NCBI GenBank assembly: GCA_043774625.1
Contig: JAYVTG010000054.1
Coordinates: forward strand, 1 to 64,000
Length of the DNA: 64,000 nt
Source: JAAFIP01 sp043774625
GTDB lineage: Bacteria > Pseudomonadota > Gammaproteobacteria > Burkholderiales > Burkholderiaceae_C
Reading direction: 5' to 3'
In this document: piece by piece, positions 39,371 to 47,297 of the stretch
Position numbering within the stretch: the stretch's first letter is position 1
How the letters are laid out: every line of letters begins with the position of its first letter
Notes under the pieces: model-generated
Databases searched by the model: none
Told to the model about the DNA's origin: nothing
The model's input: the letters and a program-made list of their open reading frames with translations, nothing else
Position numbers and translations under genes: made by a program

Positions 39371-41944
39371 ATGTCACTCGTCAATTCCAGCCAGCCTTCC
39401 CTAGAGAGCCCCAGCGCATTTGGCCCAGCCGGCCTGCCTGCCAGCGCGCCCTGGTACCAGCGCTGGTGGCGTGCGCAGTCGGCGCACAGGCAAGACCGCT
39501 TTGCCATGCTGGCCCCGCTGATTGCCGTGATGCTGTTTTTGGCCGCCATCGTCGCCGCATTTACCTACCTGCGTGCAGAAGAAATGGACCGCGAGCAAGA
39601 AGCCGTCAAACGCGATGTGGAATATGCCCAGCAGCGCCTGCGCCTGCGCCTTTTAGAGCGGCAAGAACAGCTCATGCGCCTGGCTGCAGACGTCAATAAC
39701 AAGCAAATCGATGCCGAAGAATTCGTCACCCAGGCCGAAAACCTGGTGCAGCAATACCCCGAGCTGCAGTCTGTTGTGTGGGTAGACGCCAAGCGGCGCG
39801 TCAAAATGGGTTACACATCGCCCAGCGTGCCCGGTGCGCAACTGCGCGTGCCTGGCGACGTACTCAAGGCGGGCGAGGCCGAAAGCACCTTCAGCCTGGC
39901 GCGTGACCTGCGCCAGGCCATTTATTCCAGCCCCTTTGGCGGCAGCACCAGCACGGTGGCCATTTTGCAATTGCATGTGCCGTTGACCGACCAGGGCCGT
40001 TTTAGCGGCGTGGTGCTGGGCGAATACAGCATAGACGGGCTGATGCGCTACGCCGTGCCTAGCGAAATCAGCGCCAAACACGCAGTAGCTCTACTGGGCG
40101 ACAAAAGCCAACTGCTGGCGGGCAACACCGCACCCGTGCGCAGCGCCAACCCCGTAGCGCGCCTGCTGCCTTGGAACCAAGATGCCAACGAATACGAGGT
40201 GCCCGTCTCACCCGTGGGCAATGGCCTGATACTGCGCGCCACCGCTTACCGCACATCGGTCGGGGTGATTGGCAGTGGCTTGTTTTGGCTGGTGACCGTG
40301 CTCAGCCTGATGACCGCGTGGATGCTGGTGGGCAACTGGCGACACACGCGCAGGCGCATGCGCACGCAGGTAGCACTCATTAAAGAAACCAACTTTCGCC
40401 GTGCGATGGAAAACTCCATGCTCACCGGCATGCGTGCGCTGGACTTGCAAGGCCGTATTACCTACGTCAACCCCGCGTTTTGCCAAATGACGGGCTGGTC
40501 TGAAGGCGAGCTGGTAGGCCGCATGGCGCCCTTTCCATACTGGCCCGATGAAGACCGCGAATTGCTGACCGCGCGGCTGGAAGACGAGCTGCATGGCCGC
40601 ACCACGTCGGGCGGCTTTCAGGTGCGGGTTAAACGCAAAGACAGCGCCATTTTTGACGTACGCATGTACGTGTCGCCTCTCATCGACCCCAAAGGCGCAC
40701 AAACCGGCTGGATGACGTCGATGACCGACATCACCGAGCCCAACCGTGTGCGCAAGCAGTTGACCGAGTCTTACGAGCGCTTTACCACCGTGCTGGAAAG
40801 CCTGGACGCTAGCGTGTCTGTAGCGCCCCTGGGCAGTGAAGACCTGCTGTTTGCCAACAAGCTGTATCGCCAGTGGTTTGGCTCGCGCACCGAAGGGCAT
40901 TTGAACCTGGTAGCCCAGGCCGGGCGGCCCGACACGCCGCGCGGCGAGGCAGACGACGAGGTAGACAGCCTGGTAGGCCTGCCCCTGGGTGAGCTGACCA
41001 CGGCCAAGAGCGAGAACGCCGAAATTTTTATCACCAGCCTGAACAAGTGGCTGGAAGTGCGTTCGCGCTATTTAACCTGGACCGACGGGCGACTGGCGCA
41101 GATGGTGATTGCCACCGACATTACCCCGCGCCGCCATGCCGAAGAACAATCGGCGGCGCAGGCAGAGCGCGCACATTCAGCTAGCCGCTTGATCACCATG
41201 GGCGAGATGGCGTCTAGCGTAGCGCACGAGCTGAACCAGCCATTGACGGCGATCAACAACTATTGCAATGGCATGGTCAGCCGCATCAAGGGCAAGCAAA
41301 TCAATGAAGAAGACATGCTGGCCGCACTAGAAAAAACCGCCAAGCAAGCCCAGCGCGCGGGGCAAATCATTCACCGTATTCGCAGCTTCGTCAAACGCTC
41401 TGAACCTAACCGCACGCTGTCCGACATCAGCACCATGGTGAGCGAAGCGGTGGAACTGGCCGAGATTGAAATGCGCAGGCGCAATGTGCGTTTGTCGCAT
41501 TACGTAGCCGCGCGCTTGCCGCCCCTGCTGGTAGACCCGATTTTGATTGAACAGGTGCTGGTCAACCTGATGAAAAACGCAGCCGAGTCGATTGACATGG
41601 CGAATCGCCCCACGCCCCGGCGCAGTGTAGAACTGCGGGTGCTGCCGCGCCATTTGGACGGCGTGGGCCAGGTGGCTGAATTTGTGGTGACCGACTCGGG
41701 CAAGGGCCTGGCACCCGAGGTAATGCAGCGCCTGTATGAGGCGTTTTTCTCGACCAAGGCCGAGGGTATGGGCATTGGCCTGAACCTGTGCCGTAGTATT
41801 GTGGAATCTCACCAGGGCCGGATGCAGGCCGAGAACCTCTACAATGGCCCTGAGGTGGCGGGTTGCCGCTTCAGCTTTTGGTTACCGATGGCCCAGGCCA
41901 GCGCACCGGCGGCTGAAGACCACAACCATGCCGCTATAAAATAG
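39371..41944 (+). CDS. PAS-domain sensor histidine kinase
   Basis: This 857-residue membrane kinase has a first hydrophobic segment at about residues 46-66, a periplasmic sensor of about 230 residues, a second membrane segment (about 300-320), a PAS domain (MRALDLQGRITYVNPAFCQMTGWSEGELVGR), a second PAS-like region, and the HisKA/HATPase core: ASSVAHELNQPLTAINNYCNGM with the phospho-His, the N-box NLMKNAAESID, DSGKGL and GMGIGLNLCRSIVESHQG. This is the FixL/TtrS-like group. The FixJ-type regulator follows after 53 bp. A dispersed repeat supplies its last codons (AIK and stop). Confidence 0.92.
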   Translation: MSLVNSSQPSLESPSAFGPAGLPASAPWYQRWWRAQSAHRQDRFAMLAPLIAVMLFLAAIVAAFTYLRAEEMDREQEAVKRDVEYAQQRLRLRLLERQEQLMRLAADVNNKQIDAEEFVTQAENLVQQYPELQSVVWVDAKRRVKMGYTSPSVPGAQLRVPGDVLKAGEAESTFSLARDLRQAIYSSPFGGSTSTVAILQLHVPLTDQGRFSGVVLGEYSIDGLMRYAVPSEISAKHAVALLGDKSQLLAGNTAPVRSANPVARLLPWNQDANEYEVPVSPVGNGLILRATAYRTSVGVIGSGLFWLVTVLSLMTAWMLVGNWRHTRRRMRTQVALIKETNFRRAMENSMLTGMRALDLQGRITYVNPAFCQMTGWSEGELVGRMAPFPYWPDEDRELLTARLEDELHGRTTSGGFQVRVKRKDSAIFDVRMYVSPLIDPKGAQTGWMTSMTDITEPNRVRKQLTESYERFTTVLESLDASVSVAPLGSEDLLFANKLYRQWFGSRTEGHLNLVAQAGRPDTPRGEADDEVDSLVGLPLGELTTAKSENAEIFITSLNKWLEVRSRYLTWTDGRLAQMVIATDITPRRHAEEQSAAQAERAHSASRLITMGEMASSVAHELNQPLTAINNYCNGMVSRIKGKQINEEDMLAALEKTAKQAQRAGQIIHRIRSFVKRSEPNRTLSDISTMVSEAVELAEIEMRRRNVRLSHYVAARLPPLLVDPILIEQVLVNLMKNAAESIDMANRPTPRRSVELRVLPRHLDGVGQVAEFVVTDSGKGLAPEVMQRLYEAFFSTKAEGMGIGLNLCRSIVESHQGRMQAENLYNGPEVAGCRFSFWLPMAQASAPAAEDHNHAAIK

Positions 41945-41980
41945 ATAGCTGCCTGCGCATAGTTGGCGCTGACATTTGAC
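41933..41980 (+). repeat. Dispersed repeat at the kinase/regulator junction
   Basis: GCTATAAAATAGATAGCTGC then CTGCGCATAGTTGGCGCTG is a forward copy overlapping the kinase stop at 41944 and ending 18 bp before the regulator start. Confidence 0.85.
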
Positions 41981-41997
41981 TAAAAAGGTCTTCAAAC

Positions 41998-42630
41998 ATG
42001 AGCTTGATCCCAAAAAAAGGTACCGTGTACGTGGTGGACGACGACGAGGCCGTGCGCGACTCGCTGCAGTGGCTGCTGGAAGGCAAAGACTACCGGGTGC
42101 GCTGTTACGATTCTGCCGAGACCTTTTTGGCCCGTTACGACCAGCGTGAAGTCGCCTGTGTGATCGTGGACATTCGCATGGGCGGCATGACCGGCCTGGA
42201 GCTGCAAGACAAGCTGATCGAACGCAAGTCACCCTTGCCCATCATGTTCATCACCGGCCATGGCGACGTGCCCATGGCGGTAGACACCATGAAAAAAGGC
42301 GCAATGGATTTCATCCAGAAGCCTTTTAAGGAAGAAGAATTGGTAAGCCTGGTAGAGCGCATGCTGGAGCAGGCGCGCGCCAGTTTTGCAGGCCACCAGC
42401 AAGCTGCCAGCCGCGATGCGCTGCTGTCCAAGCTGACGGGGCGCGAGGCGCAGGTGCTGGAGCGCATTGTCGCGGGCCGGCTGAACAAACAGATTGCCGA
42501 CGACTTGGGCATCAGCATCAAGACGGTAGAAGCGCACCGTGCCAACATCATGGAAAAGCTGAACGCGAATACCGTGGCAGACTTGCTCAAGATTGCACTG
42601 GGACAAAACGCACCGAAGGCTGGAGCCTAA
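41998..42630 (+). CDS. FixJ/LuxR-type response regulator
   Basis: This 210-residue regulator has a receiver domain (acidic pocket VVDDDEAVRDS, phospho-Asp in VIVDIRMGGMTGLEL, switch GHGDVPMAVDTMKKGAMDFIQKPF) and a LuxR-type HTH (LTGREAQVLERIVAGRLNKQIADDLGISIKTVEAHRANIMEKL). It pairs with the adjacent PAS kinase. The target genes are not evident; folD downstream is separated by a hairpin that looks like a terminator. The start at 41998 follows a weak ribosome site. Confidence 0.93.
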   Translation: MSLIPKKGTVYVVDDDEAVRDSLQWLLEGKDYRVRCYDSAETFLARYDQREVACVIVDIRMGGMTGLELQDKLIERKSPLPIMFITGHGDVPMAVDTMKKGAMDFIQKPFKEEELVSLVERMLEQARASFAGHQQAASRDALLSKLTGREAQVLERIVAGRLNKQIADDLGISIKTVEAHRANIMEKLNANTVADLLKIALGQNAPKAGA

Positions 42631-42660
42631 CGCAAACCAGCGTTTCTGCGATTTGTAGTC

Positions 42661-42712
42661 GCTATTTATTTAGTAGCTGCCCGCGCACATTCCATATGGG
42701 CTGCGGGCATTT
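42661..42712 (+). repeat. Dispersed repeat, variant ending in a terminator-like stem
   Basis: GCTATTTATTTAGTAGCTGC then CCGCGCACATTCCATATGGG and CTGCGGGC is a forward copy whose right part has changed so that it pairs with the core. Confidence 0.75.
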
Positions 42713-42715
42713 TTA
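42678..42715 (+). terminator. Intrinsic terminator built from a dispersed repeat
   Basis: TGCCCGC (42678-42684) pairs with GCGGGCA (42703-42709), followed by TTTTTATTG. It lies 48 bp after the response regulator stop and 27 bp before folD. Confidence 0.7.
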
Positions 42716-42741
42716 TTGTTTTATTGAAGTTTGATTTTTAC

Positions 42742-43596
42742 ATGACAGCTAAGCTTATCGACGGCAACGCCCTCTCTGCCCAACTGCGCAGCGACATTGC
42801 CAAACGAGCCGCCGCACTCAAATCCAAAGGCATCACTCCCGGCCTGGCCGTGGTACTGGTAGGCGACAGCCCCGCCAGCCAGGTGTATGTGCGTAACAAG
42901 GTCAAGGCCTGCCAAGACAACGGCCTGCATTCGGTGCTGGAAAAGTACGACGCCAGCATGACCGAGGCAGCCTTGCTGGCCCGCGTAGACGCGCTCAACC
43001 ATGACCCGCTCATTCACGGCATTTTGGTGCAACTGCCCTTGCCTGCGCACATCGACGCACACAAGGTGATCGAAGCCATATCGCCCGCCAAAGATGTAGA
43101 TGGCTTTCATGTTGCCAGTGCAGGCGCGCTCATGGTGGGCCAGCCCGGTTTTTGGCCCTGCACGCCCTATGGCTGCATGAAAATGCTCGAATCAATTGGC
43201 TTCAACCTCAAAGGCAAACACGCCGTGGTGATTGGCCGCAGCAATATCGTCGGCAAACCCATGGCCATGATGTTGCTTGCGCAGAGCGCCACCGTCACCA
43301 TCTGCCACAGCGCCACCGCCAACCTCAAAGCCATGACGTTGCAGGCCGACGTGGTGGTAGCCGCAGTCGGCAAACGCAACGTGCTGACGGCCGACATGGT
43401 TAAACCTGGCGCCGTCGTCATCGACGTGGGCATGAACCGCAATGATGAAGGCAAGTTGTGCGGCGATGTGGACTTTGCCGGCGTGAAAGAAGTTGCCAGC
43501 TACATCACCCCCGTGCCAGGCGGCGTGGGGCCGATGACGATTACCATGTTGCTGGTCAATACGATTGAAGCAGCAGAGACTTTACTAGCTAAATAG
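42742..43596 (+). CDS. folD: Bifunctional methylene-THF dehydrogenase/cyclohydrolase FolD
   Basis: FolD interconverts methylene-, methenyl- and formyl-tetrahydrofolate. The 284-residue protein has LAVVLVGDSPASQVYVRNKVKAC with the catalytic Lys, HGILVQLPLPAHID, the cofactor motif VVIGRSNIVGKPMAMMLL and TPVPGGVGPMTITMLLVNT. I chose ATG 42742; a TTG 18 bp upstream only adds MKFDFY. A dispersed repeat begins 7 bp after its stop and carries the start of the next gene. Confidence 0.97.
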   Translation: MTAKLIDGNALSAQLRSDIAKRAAALKSKGITPGLAVVLVGDSPASQVYVRNKVKACQDNGLHSVLEKYDASMTEAALLARVDALNHDPLIHGILVQLPLPAHIDAHKVIEAISPAKDVDGFHVASAGALMVGQPGFWPCTPYGCMKMLESIGFNLKGKHAVVIGRSNIVGKPMAMMLLAQSATVTICHSATANLKAMTLQADVVVAAVGKRNVLTADMVKPGAVVIDVGMNRNDEGKLCGDVDFAGVKEVASYITPVPGGVGPMTITMLLVNTIEAAETLLAK

Positions 43597-43602
43597 GCCG
43601 GT

Positions 43603-43643
43603 AGCCAGCACAGAATATGCGAGAGCAGCTATGAAAAATATAG
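43603..43643 (-). repeat. Dispersed repeat containing the nnr start codon
   Basis: AGCCAGCACAGAATATGCGA then GAGCAGCTATGAAAAATATA is a reverse copy. The ATG of nnr at 43631 sits where other copies have CTATTAAA or CTACTAAA. Confidence 0.85.
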
Positions 43644-45142
43644 TAAGCTTGCCGCAATGTATCAGCTTTGCGCACCAACTGGCGCTGCACGGCATCGCTG
43701 CCACCCAGCATATTGAACAAACCGCTGCCGCCACCCTGCCCCCGCACACCCTGATGCAGCGCGCTGGCTTGGCTGTGGCGCGCCTGGCATGCGCCGTGGC
43801 CCCGCACGCACGCAGCGTGTGGCTGGCCTGCGGGCCAGGTAATAACGGTGGCGATGGCTTGGAGGCGGCTCTGCATTTGCAGCGCTGGGGGCGCAACCCG
43901 GTGGTTACCTGGCTGGGTGACGAGGCGCGCTGCCCTGCGGATGCCCAAGCATCGCTGCTACGTGCGCGTGCAGCGGGTGTTGCGTTTGCAGACGCGCCGC
44001 CTGCAAGTTTTGACGTAGCCGTAGACGCCTTGCTGGGCATTGGCGGTGGTTCGCGTGCACTGCCTGCCAGCATGCAAACCTGGCTGCTGAACATGCACGC
44101 CAGCCCGGCGCCCGTGCTGTGTGTGGACGTACCCAGCGGCTTGCATGCCGACACTGGCTGCTACACCGACCCTGCATTTGCTACACAATTAATAGCTGCT
44201 CGCGCATATTCCACGCTGGCATTTGGCACATTTACCCTCAGTTTGCTGACCGTGAAGCCCGGCTTGTTCACCGCGCAGGGGCGCGATGCTGCAGGCCAGG
44301 TATGGCTGGACGATTTGCAAGTACAGCACACCGAGCCACCCACCGCCTGGCTGTTGGGCGGCGCTAGCGCCACCGCACCCCAGCGCCCGCACGCCAGCCA
44401 CAAAGGCAGCTATGGCGACGTGGCCATCATTGGCGGGGCAGCGGGCATGACCGGCGCCGCCCTGCTGGCCGCTAGAGCAGCCTTGCACAGCGGCGCAGGC
44501 CGCGTCTTCGTTGGCCTGCTGGGCGACGGCATGCAGGTAGACCCCACACAACCCGAGCTGATGTTGCGCAGCGTTGAAGCGCTGGACTTGCAAAGCAGCA
44601 GTGTCGTATGCGGCTGCGGCGGTGGCAACGCCGTGCGCGCCGCGTTGCCCCGCGTGCTGTCCACTGCAACGCAACTGGTGCTGGACGCCGATGCTCTGAA
44701 CGCGATAGCAACCGACCCAGGCCTGCAAACGCTGCTAAAGCAGCGCCACGCCCGCGGCTTGGCCACTGTGCTCACCCCCCACCCGCTGGAGGCAGCCCGC
44801 CTGCTGGGCAGCAACACGCAAGCCGTGCAAGCCCATCGCCTCAAGGCCGCGCAACAATTGGCCGACCTGTACCACTGCACGGTTGTGCTCAAAGGCTCAG
44901 GCAGCGTGATTGCCAGCGCGGGCCAGGTGCCGTGCATCAACCCTACTGGCAATGCTAGGCTGGCTACGGCGGGCACGGGGGACGTATTGGCGGGCATGGT
45001 AGGCGCGTTGCTGGCGCGGGGTAGCTCTGCGCATCAGTCTGCTTGCGAGGCGGTGTATGCGCATGGCTTGGCTGCTGATGACTGGCCGTCGCATTCTGCT
45101 TTGACTGCGGATGTGCTGGCTCGGTCTGTCTGCTGCTCTTAG
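43631..45142 (+). CDS. nnr: Bifunctional NAD(P)H-hydrate epimerase/dehydratase
   Basis: Nnr repairs hydrated NAD(P)H. The N-terminal epimerase (YjeF_N) has SVWLACGPGNNGGDGLEAALHL and VDVPSGLHADTG; the C-terminal dehydratase (YjeF_C) has HKGSYGDVAIIGGAAGMTGAALLAARAALHSGAGRV, LVLDADALNAI, LTPHPLEAARLLG and NARLATAGTGDVLAGMVGALLARG. At about residues 184-199 a dispersed repeat inserts TQLIAARAYSTLAFGTF where relatives read a short strand before LLTVKPGLFT. The start codon itself lies in another repeat copy and no ribosome site is visible. Length 503 is normal to slightly long. Confidence 0.94.
   Translation: MKNIVSLPQCISFAHQLALHGIAATQHIEQTAAATLPPHTLMQRAGLAVARLACAVAPHARSVWLACGPGNNGGDGLEAALHLQRWGRNPVVTWLGDEARCPADAQASLLRARAAGVAFADAPPASFDVAVDALLGIGGGSRALPASMQTWLLNMHASPAPVLCVDVPSGLHADTGCYTDPAFATQLIAARAYSTLAFGTFTLSLLTVKPGLFTAQGRDAAGQVWLDDLQVQHTEPPTAWLLGGASATAPQRPHASHKGSYGDVAIIGGAAGMTGAALLAARAALHSGAGRVFVGLLGDGMQVDPTQPELMLRSVEALDLQSSSVVCGCGGGNAVRAALPRVLSTATQLVLDADALNAIATDPGLQTLLKQRHARGLATVLTPHPLEAARLLGSNTQAVQAHRLKAAQQLADLYHCTVVLKGSGSVIASAGQVPCINPTGNARLATAGTGDVLAGMVGALLARGSSAHQSACEAVYAHGLAADDWPSHSALTADVLARSVCCS
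44180..44226 (+). repeat. Dispersed repeat in frame inside nnr
   Basis: GCTACACAATTAATAGCTGC, TCGCGCATATTCCACGCTGG and CATTTGG is close to identical to the pepN copy. It encodes QLIAARAYSTLAFG. Confidence 0.93.
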
Positions 45143-45192
45143 GGCCTTTACATACTTTGGCTTCGCTCGAATCAATAAAATCGCACGAACAT

Positions 45193-45209
45193 ATATCAAT
45201 AGATGATAT
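45193..45209 (+). promoter_or_regulatory. Candidate operator of the TumE/TumA-type operon
   Basis: ATATCA and TGATAT form a short palindrome 10 bp before the toxin start. The position suits autorepression, but the site is short and unproven. Confidence 0.4.
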
Positions 45210-45218
45210 GATTAACGC

Positions 45219-45590
45219 ATGGAAAAAACGGTTGATTCTGGGCTAGCGAATCTTCTGCAGCTAAACGACTCGGTGCTAGACCAAGGTGATGGGTATTGGA
45301 TCAAAATTGTGGCCTGGCAGGTTGCACCTAGTTTGGATATGCCTCATGGTATTCGTTACAGCTTGACCTTGCATGAGCCTTTGGGGCAGCGCATTATGGG
45401 GTACGACAATGCCCACGGCGTGAAGCCTGCCAGCAAGTTCAAACACGCGGGGCAGCGCTTGCCATATGACCACAAGCACCGCCATGCCACCGACGTAGGT
45501 GTGCATTACACCTACGTAAACGCACACCAGTTGCTGAGCGATTTTTTTGTTGAAGCTGACATAGTGCTGGTACAGCACAAATTAGCTTGA
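45219..45590 (+). CDS. TumE-type toxin (DUF6516)
   Basis: This 123-residue protein fits the TumE/DUF6516 toxin family: DGYWIKIVAWQVAPSLDMPHGIRYSLTLHEPLGQRIMGYDNAH is the hallmark region, followed by a charged, His-rich stretch (YDHKHRHATDVGVHY) and a final strand. The mechanism in the family is not well known to me. It is followed after 33 bp by an HTH protein of the matching antitoxin type. The toxin-first order is normal for this family. The reading frame is intact. Confidence 0.82.
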   Translation: MEKTVDSGLANLLQLNDSVLDQGDGYWIKIVAWQVAPSLDMPHGIRYSLTLHEPLGQRIMGYDNAHGVKPASKFKHAGQRLPYDHKHRHATDVGVHYTYVNAHQLLSDFFVEADIVLVQHKLA

Positions 45591-45623
45591 ATGGTCTGAA
45601 ATAAGACTGAAAAGGAGTTGAAT

Positions 45624-45983
45624 ATGAAAGCAATTACGGTCGGCATAATGCCTCAAGACCAAATACGAGCCCGAATTTTGGGCATCGCCAAAGGTGACAT
45701 CAAGCCCAAAGCAGGTGACCCCAAAGTGTGGTTTACCTCGATGCGTTCGCTAGCCGAAGTGCTGAGCGATGAAAATCGCGCTTTGCTCAAAGTTATTTGG
45801 GACACCAAACCCACATCCATTGCCATGCTGGCCGAGTTAACACACCGCAAGCCGAGCAACCTTTCTCGCACGCTGAAAACAATGGCAAATTACGGCTTTG
45901 TTGAAATGCGCCCCGTCAACGCCAGGCAAGTACAACCAGTAGCGCGGGCAGTGGATTTTAGAATTACTGCAAATGCTTCATAA
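45624..45983 (+). CDS. TumA-type HTH antitoxin
   Basis: This 119-residue protein has a MarR/ArsR-like winged helix: LAEVLSDENRALLKVIWDTKPTSIAMLAELTHRKPSNLSRTLKTMANYGFVEM. It is the expected antitoxin and autorepressor of the TumE-type toxin. ATG 45624 follows AAGGAG at ideal spacing. The N-terminus IRARILGIAKGDIKPKAGDPKVWFTSMRS is typical for this antitoxin group. Confidence 0.82.
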   Translation: MKAITVGIMPQDQIRARILGIAKGDIKPKAGDPKVWFTSMRSLAEVLSDENRALLKVIWDTKPTSIAMLAELTHRKPSNLSRTLKTMANYGFVEMRPVNARQVQPVARAVDFRITANAS

Positions 45984-46071
45984 ATATTTTGCAGTCCGGT
46001 AAAGTTTCGGGTTTGCCCGGAAGTCCACGGGGTCAGGTCTTTTAGCATCATATTGCTCATAAATTTCAGCT

Positions 46072-46320
46072 TCACTCTGCAAGCAATTTACACAGCCCCA
46101 GCACCCTGCTGGCGGATAGCTCCAGGCCGTTAGGCCAGCACAGTGCACCTGCGTCAATGAAGGCTTTAGAGAAATAGCTTTTGTCTCGCAGAGGCTTTAG
46201 CAGGCTGCCGCTGCGCCCGGCAAGGTAGGCGGCGCCATCAAAATGCCCCGATTCACCGCTGGAAAAGGTGATATCTAAATTGAAATCACTCACGGGCTCG
46301 CATTTCAAAATCTTAATCAC
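46072..46320 (-). CDS. DUF2442 protein
   Basis: This 82-residue protein matches the DUF2442 pattern: a start MIKILKCEPVSDFNLDITFSSGESGHFDG, then a hydrophobic middle and FIDAGALCWPNGLELSA. DUF2442 proteins often pair with DUF4160, as here: the DUF4160 stop overlaps this start by 8 bp. The pair behaves like a toxin-antitoxin-type module by organisation, but its function is unproven. The final residues SRVLGLCKLLAE look complete. Confidence 0.85.
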   Translation of the reverse strand: MIKILKCEPVSDFNLDITFSSGESGHFDGAAYLAGRSGSLLKPLRDKSYFSKAFIDAGALCWPNGLELSASRVLGLCKLLAE

Positions 46321-46579
46321 GGTCGGCTCCTTGGATTTTGTTCAAAGGTTCAAAGTTTTGGGCTCGTTGCCAATTATCGAGCAATTCAGCTTGATGAACC
46401 AAGCACCAATCCTTAACAATGCTGGCAACCTTTCTGGGCAGCTCGCCTTCGCGCACCAAACCCGTCTGCACCTCAACCAAAGCTTCAAAGCCTTGGTACT
46501 CCGCGTGAATGTGGATCGGCGGATGATCGTCGTGCCACATGCGGATGATGATGCCGAAAAAGGTGGAGATGGTGGGCAT
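46313..46579 (-). CDS. DUF4160 protein
   Basis: This 88-residue protein starts at ATG 46579 with the DUF4160 signature MPTISTFFGIIIRMWHDDH, then PPIHIHAEYQGFEALVEVQTG, then LPRKVASIVKDWCLVHQAELLDNW. The His residues suggest metal or nucleic-acid binding. It overlaps the DUF2442 gene. An upstream extension to 46651 is possible in the frame but lacks homologous character. Confidence 0.85.
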   Translation of the reverse strand: MPTISTFFGIIIRMWHDDHPPIHIHAEYQGFEALVEVQTGLVREGELPRKVASIVKDWCLVHQAELLDNWQRAQNFEPLNKIQGADRD

Positions 46580-46710
46580 GAGAAGATGATTGAGATGGAG
46601 GGATATTTGGTCAGATCTTTTATTATCACATCCAGCAATCAGCTCGCTCACAAACCCTTCACGATCCGGCTCACTGAAGTGCAGTGAAGCCCAAAATGCT
46701 GGGTGATGGC

Positions 46711-46884
46711 TTACATGGTGTAGTGGCCGCTGGCAAAAGCTGACTGAATGGCAGTATTGCGGTCTTGGGGCCGCTCGGCTTGGTAGGATTGCAATTGCTT
46801 CTTCACGGTCTTGCGCTGATGCGCTGGCACTTCTTGCTATTGGACTGAAGGCTTGGTCGATTGCGCTTTGCCCAGCTTGTTCAT
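46711..46884 (-). pseudogene. Decayed short ORF with internal stop
   Basis: Reading from ATG 46884 gives MNKLGKAQSTKPSVQ, a TAG, then QEVPAHQRKTVKKQLQSYQ and AERPQDRNTAIQSAFASGHYTM with a TAA. The part after the TAG is open and protein-like but I do not recognise it. It may be the tail of a lost toxin-antitoxin or mobile gene. It lies in the 363-bp gap between the DUF4160 gene and the XRE regulator; the rest of the gap is featureless. Confidence 0.3.
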
Positions 46885-46942
46885 ATCTTTTTCACAAAGC
46901 ACTCATCGCCCCGACCCCTTTTCACAAATAGAAAATCTGGGT

Positions 46943-47194
46943 TTATTCAATCCGCAGCAACTTCCAAGCTTCCGTTTGCAGGGCTTGTGCAAATTTTGCT
47001 AAATTGCTCAGAGATACATTCCACACAGCTCTCTCTACTGCCGAAACGTAAGTTCTGTCTAAGTCGCATTCGAGGGCTGAATCTTCTTGTGACCAGCCTT
47101 TTTCTAGTCGAAGCAAACGAATGTTGTAAGCAAGCACCCGTCGAAAATCACCTAACGGTGGTTTTTTGATCGGAATACTTAGCTGTTTTGGCAT
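46943..47194 (-). CDS. XRE-type HTH regulator
   Basis: This 83-residue single-domain regulator has the helix-turn-helix region NIRLLRLEKGWSQEDSALECDLDRTYVSAVERAVWNVSLSNLAKFAQALQ. It resembles small stand-alone regulators near restriction-modification or mobile loci. It is divergent from the lipoprotein gene at 47298, which it might control. No partner gene is adjacent on its own strand, so it may be the remaining part of a larger module. Confidence 0.82.
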   Translation of the reverse strand: MPKQLSIPIKKPPLGDFRRVLAYNIRLLRLEKGWSQEDSALECDLDRTYVSAVERAVWNVSLSNLAKFAQALQTEAWKLLRIE

Positions 47195-47297
47195 CCTTAT
47201 AGATTGCCAAAATGTTATATTTGCATCTACGGAGTTTGCTTCTCATTTAATTTTGAAGCACATGCCGTTATCCATCAATATTTACAGGAGCAACAGG

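Noticed and set aside
46010..46045. Words GGGGTCAGGTC that recall ends of REP/RAYT elements
   Set aside because: Only one short word, no hairpin and no transposase nearby.
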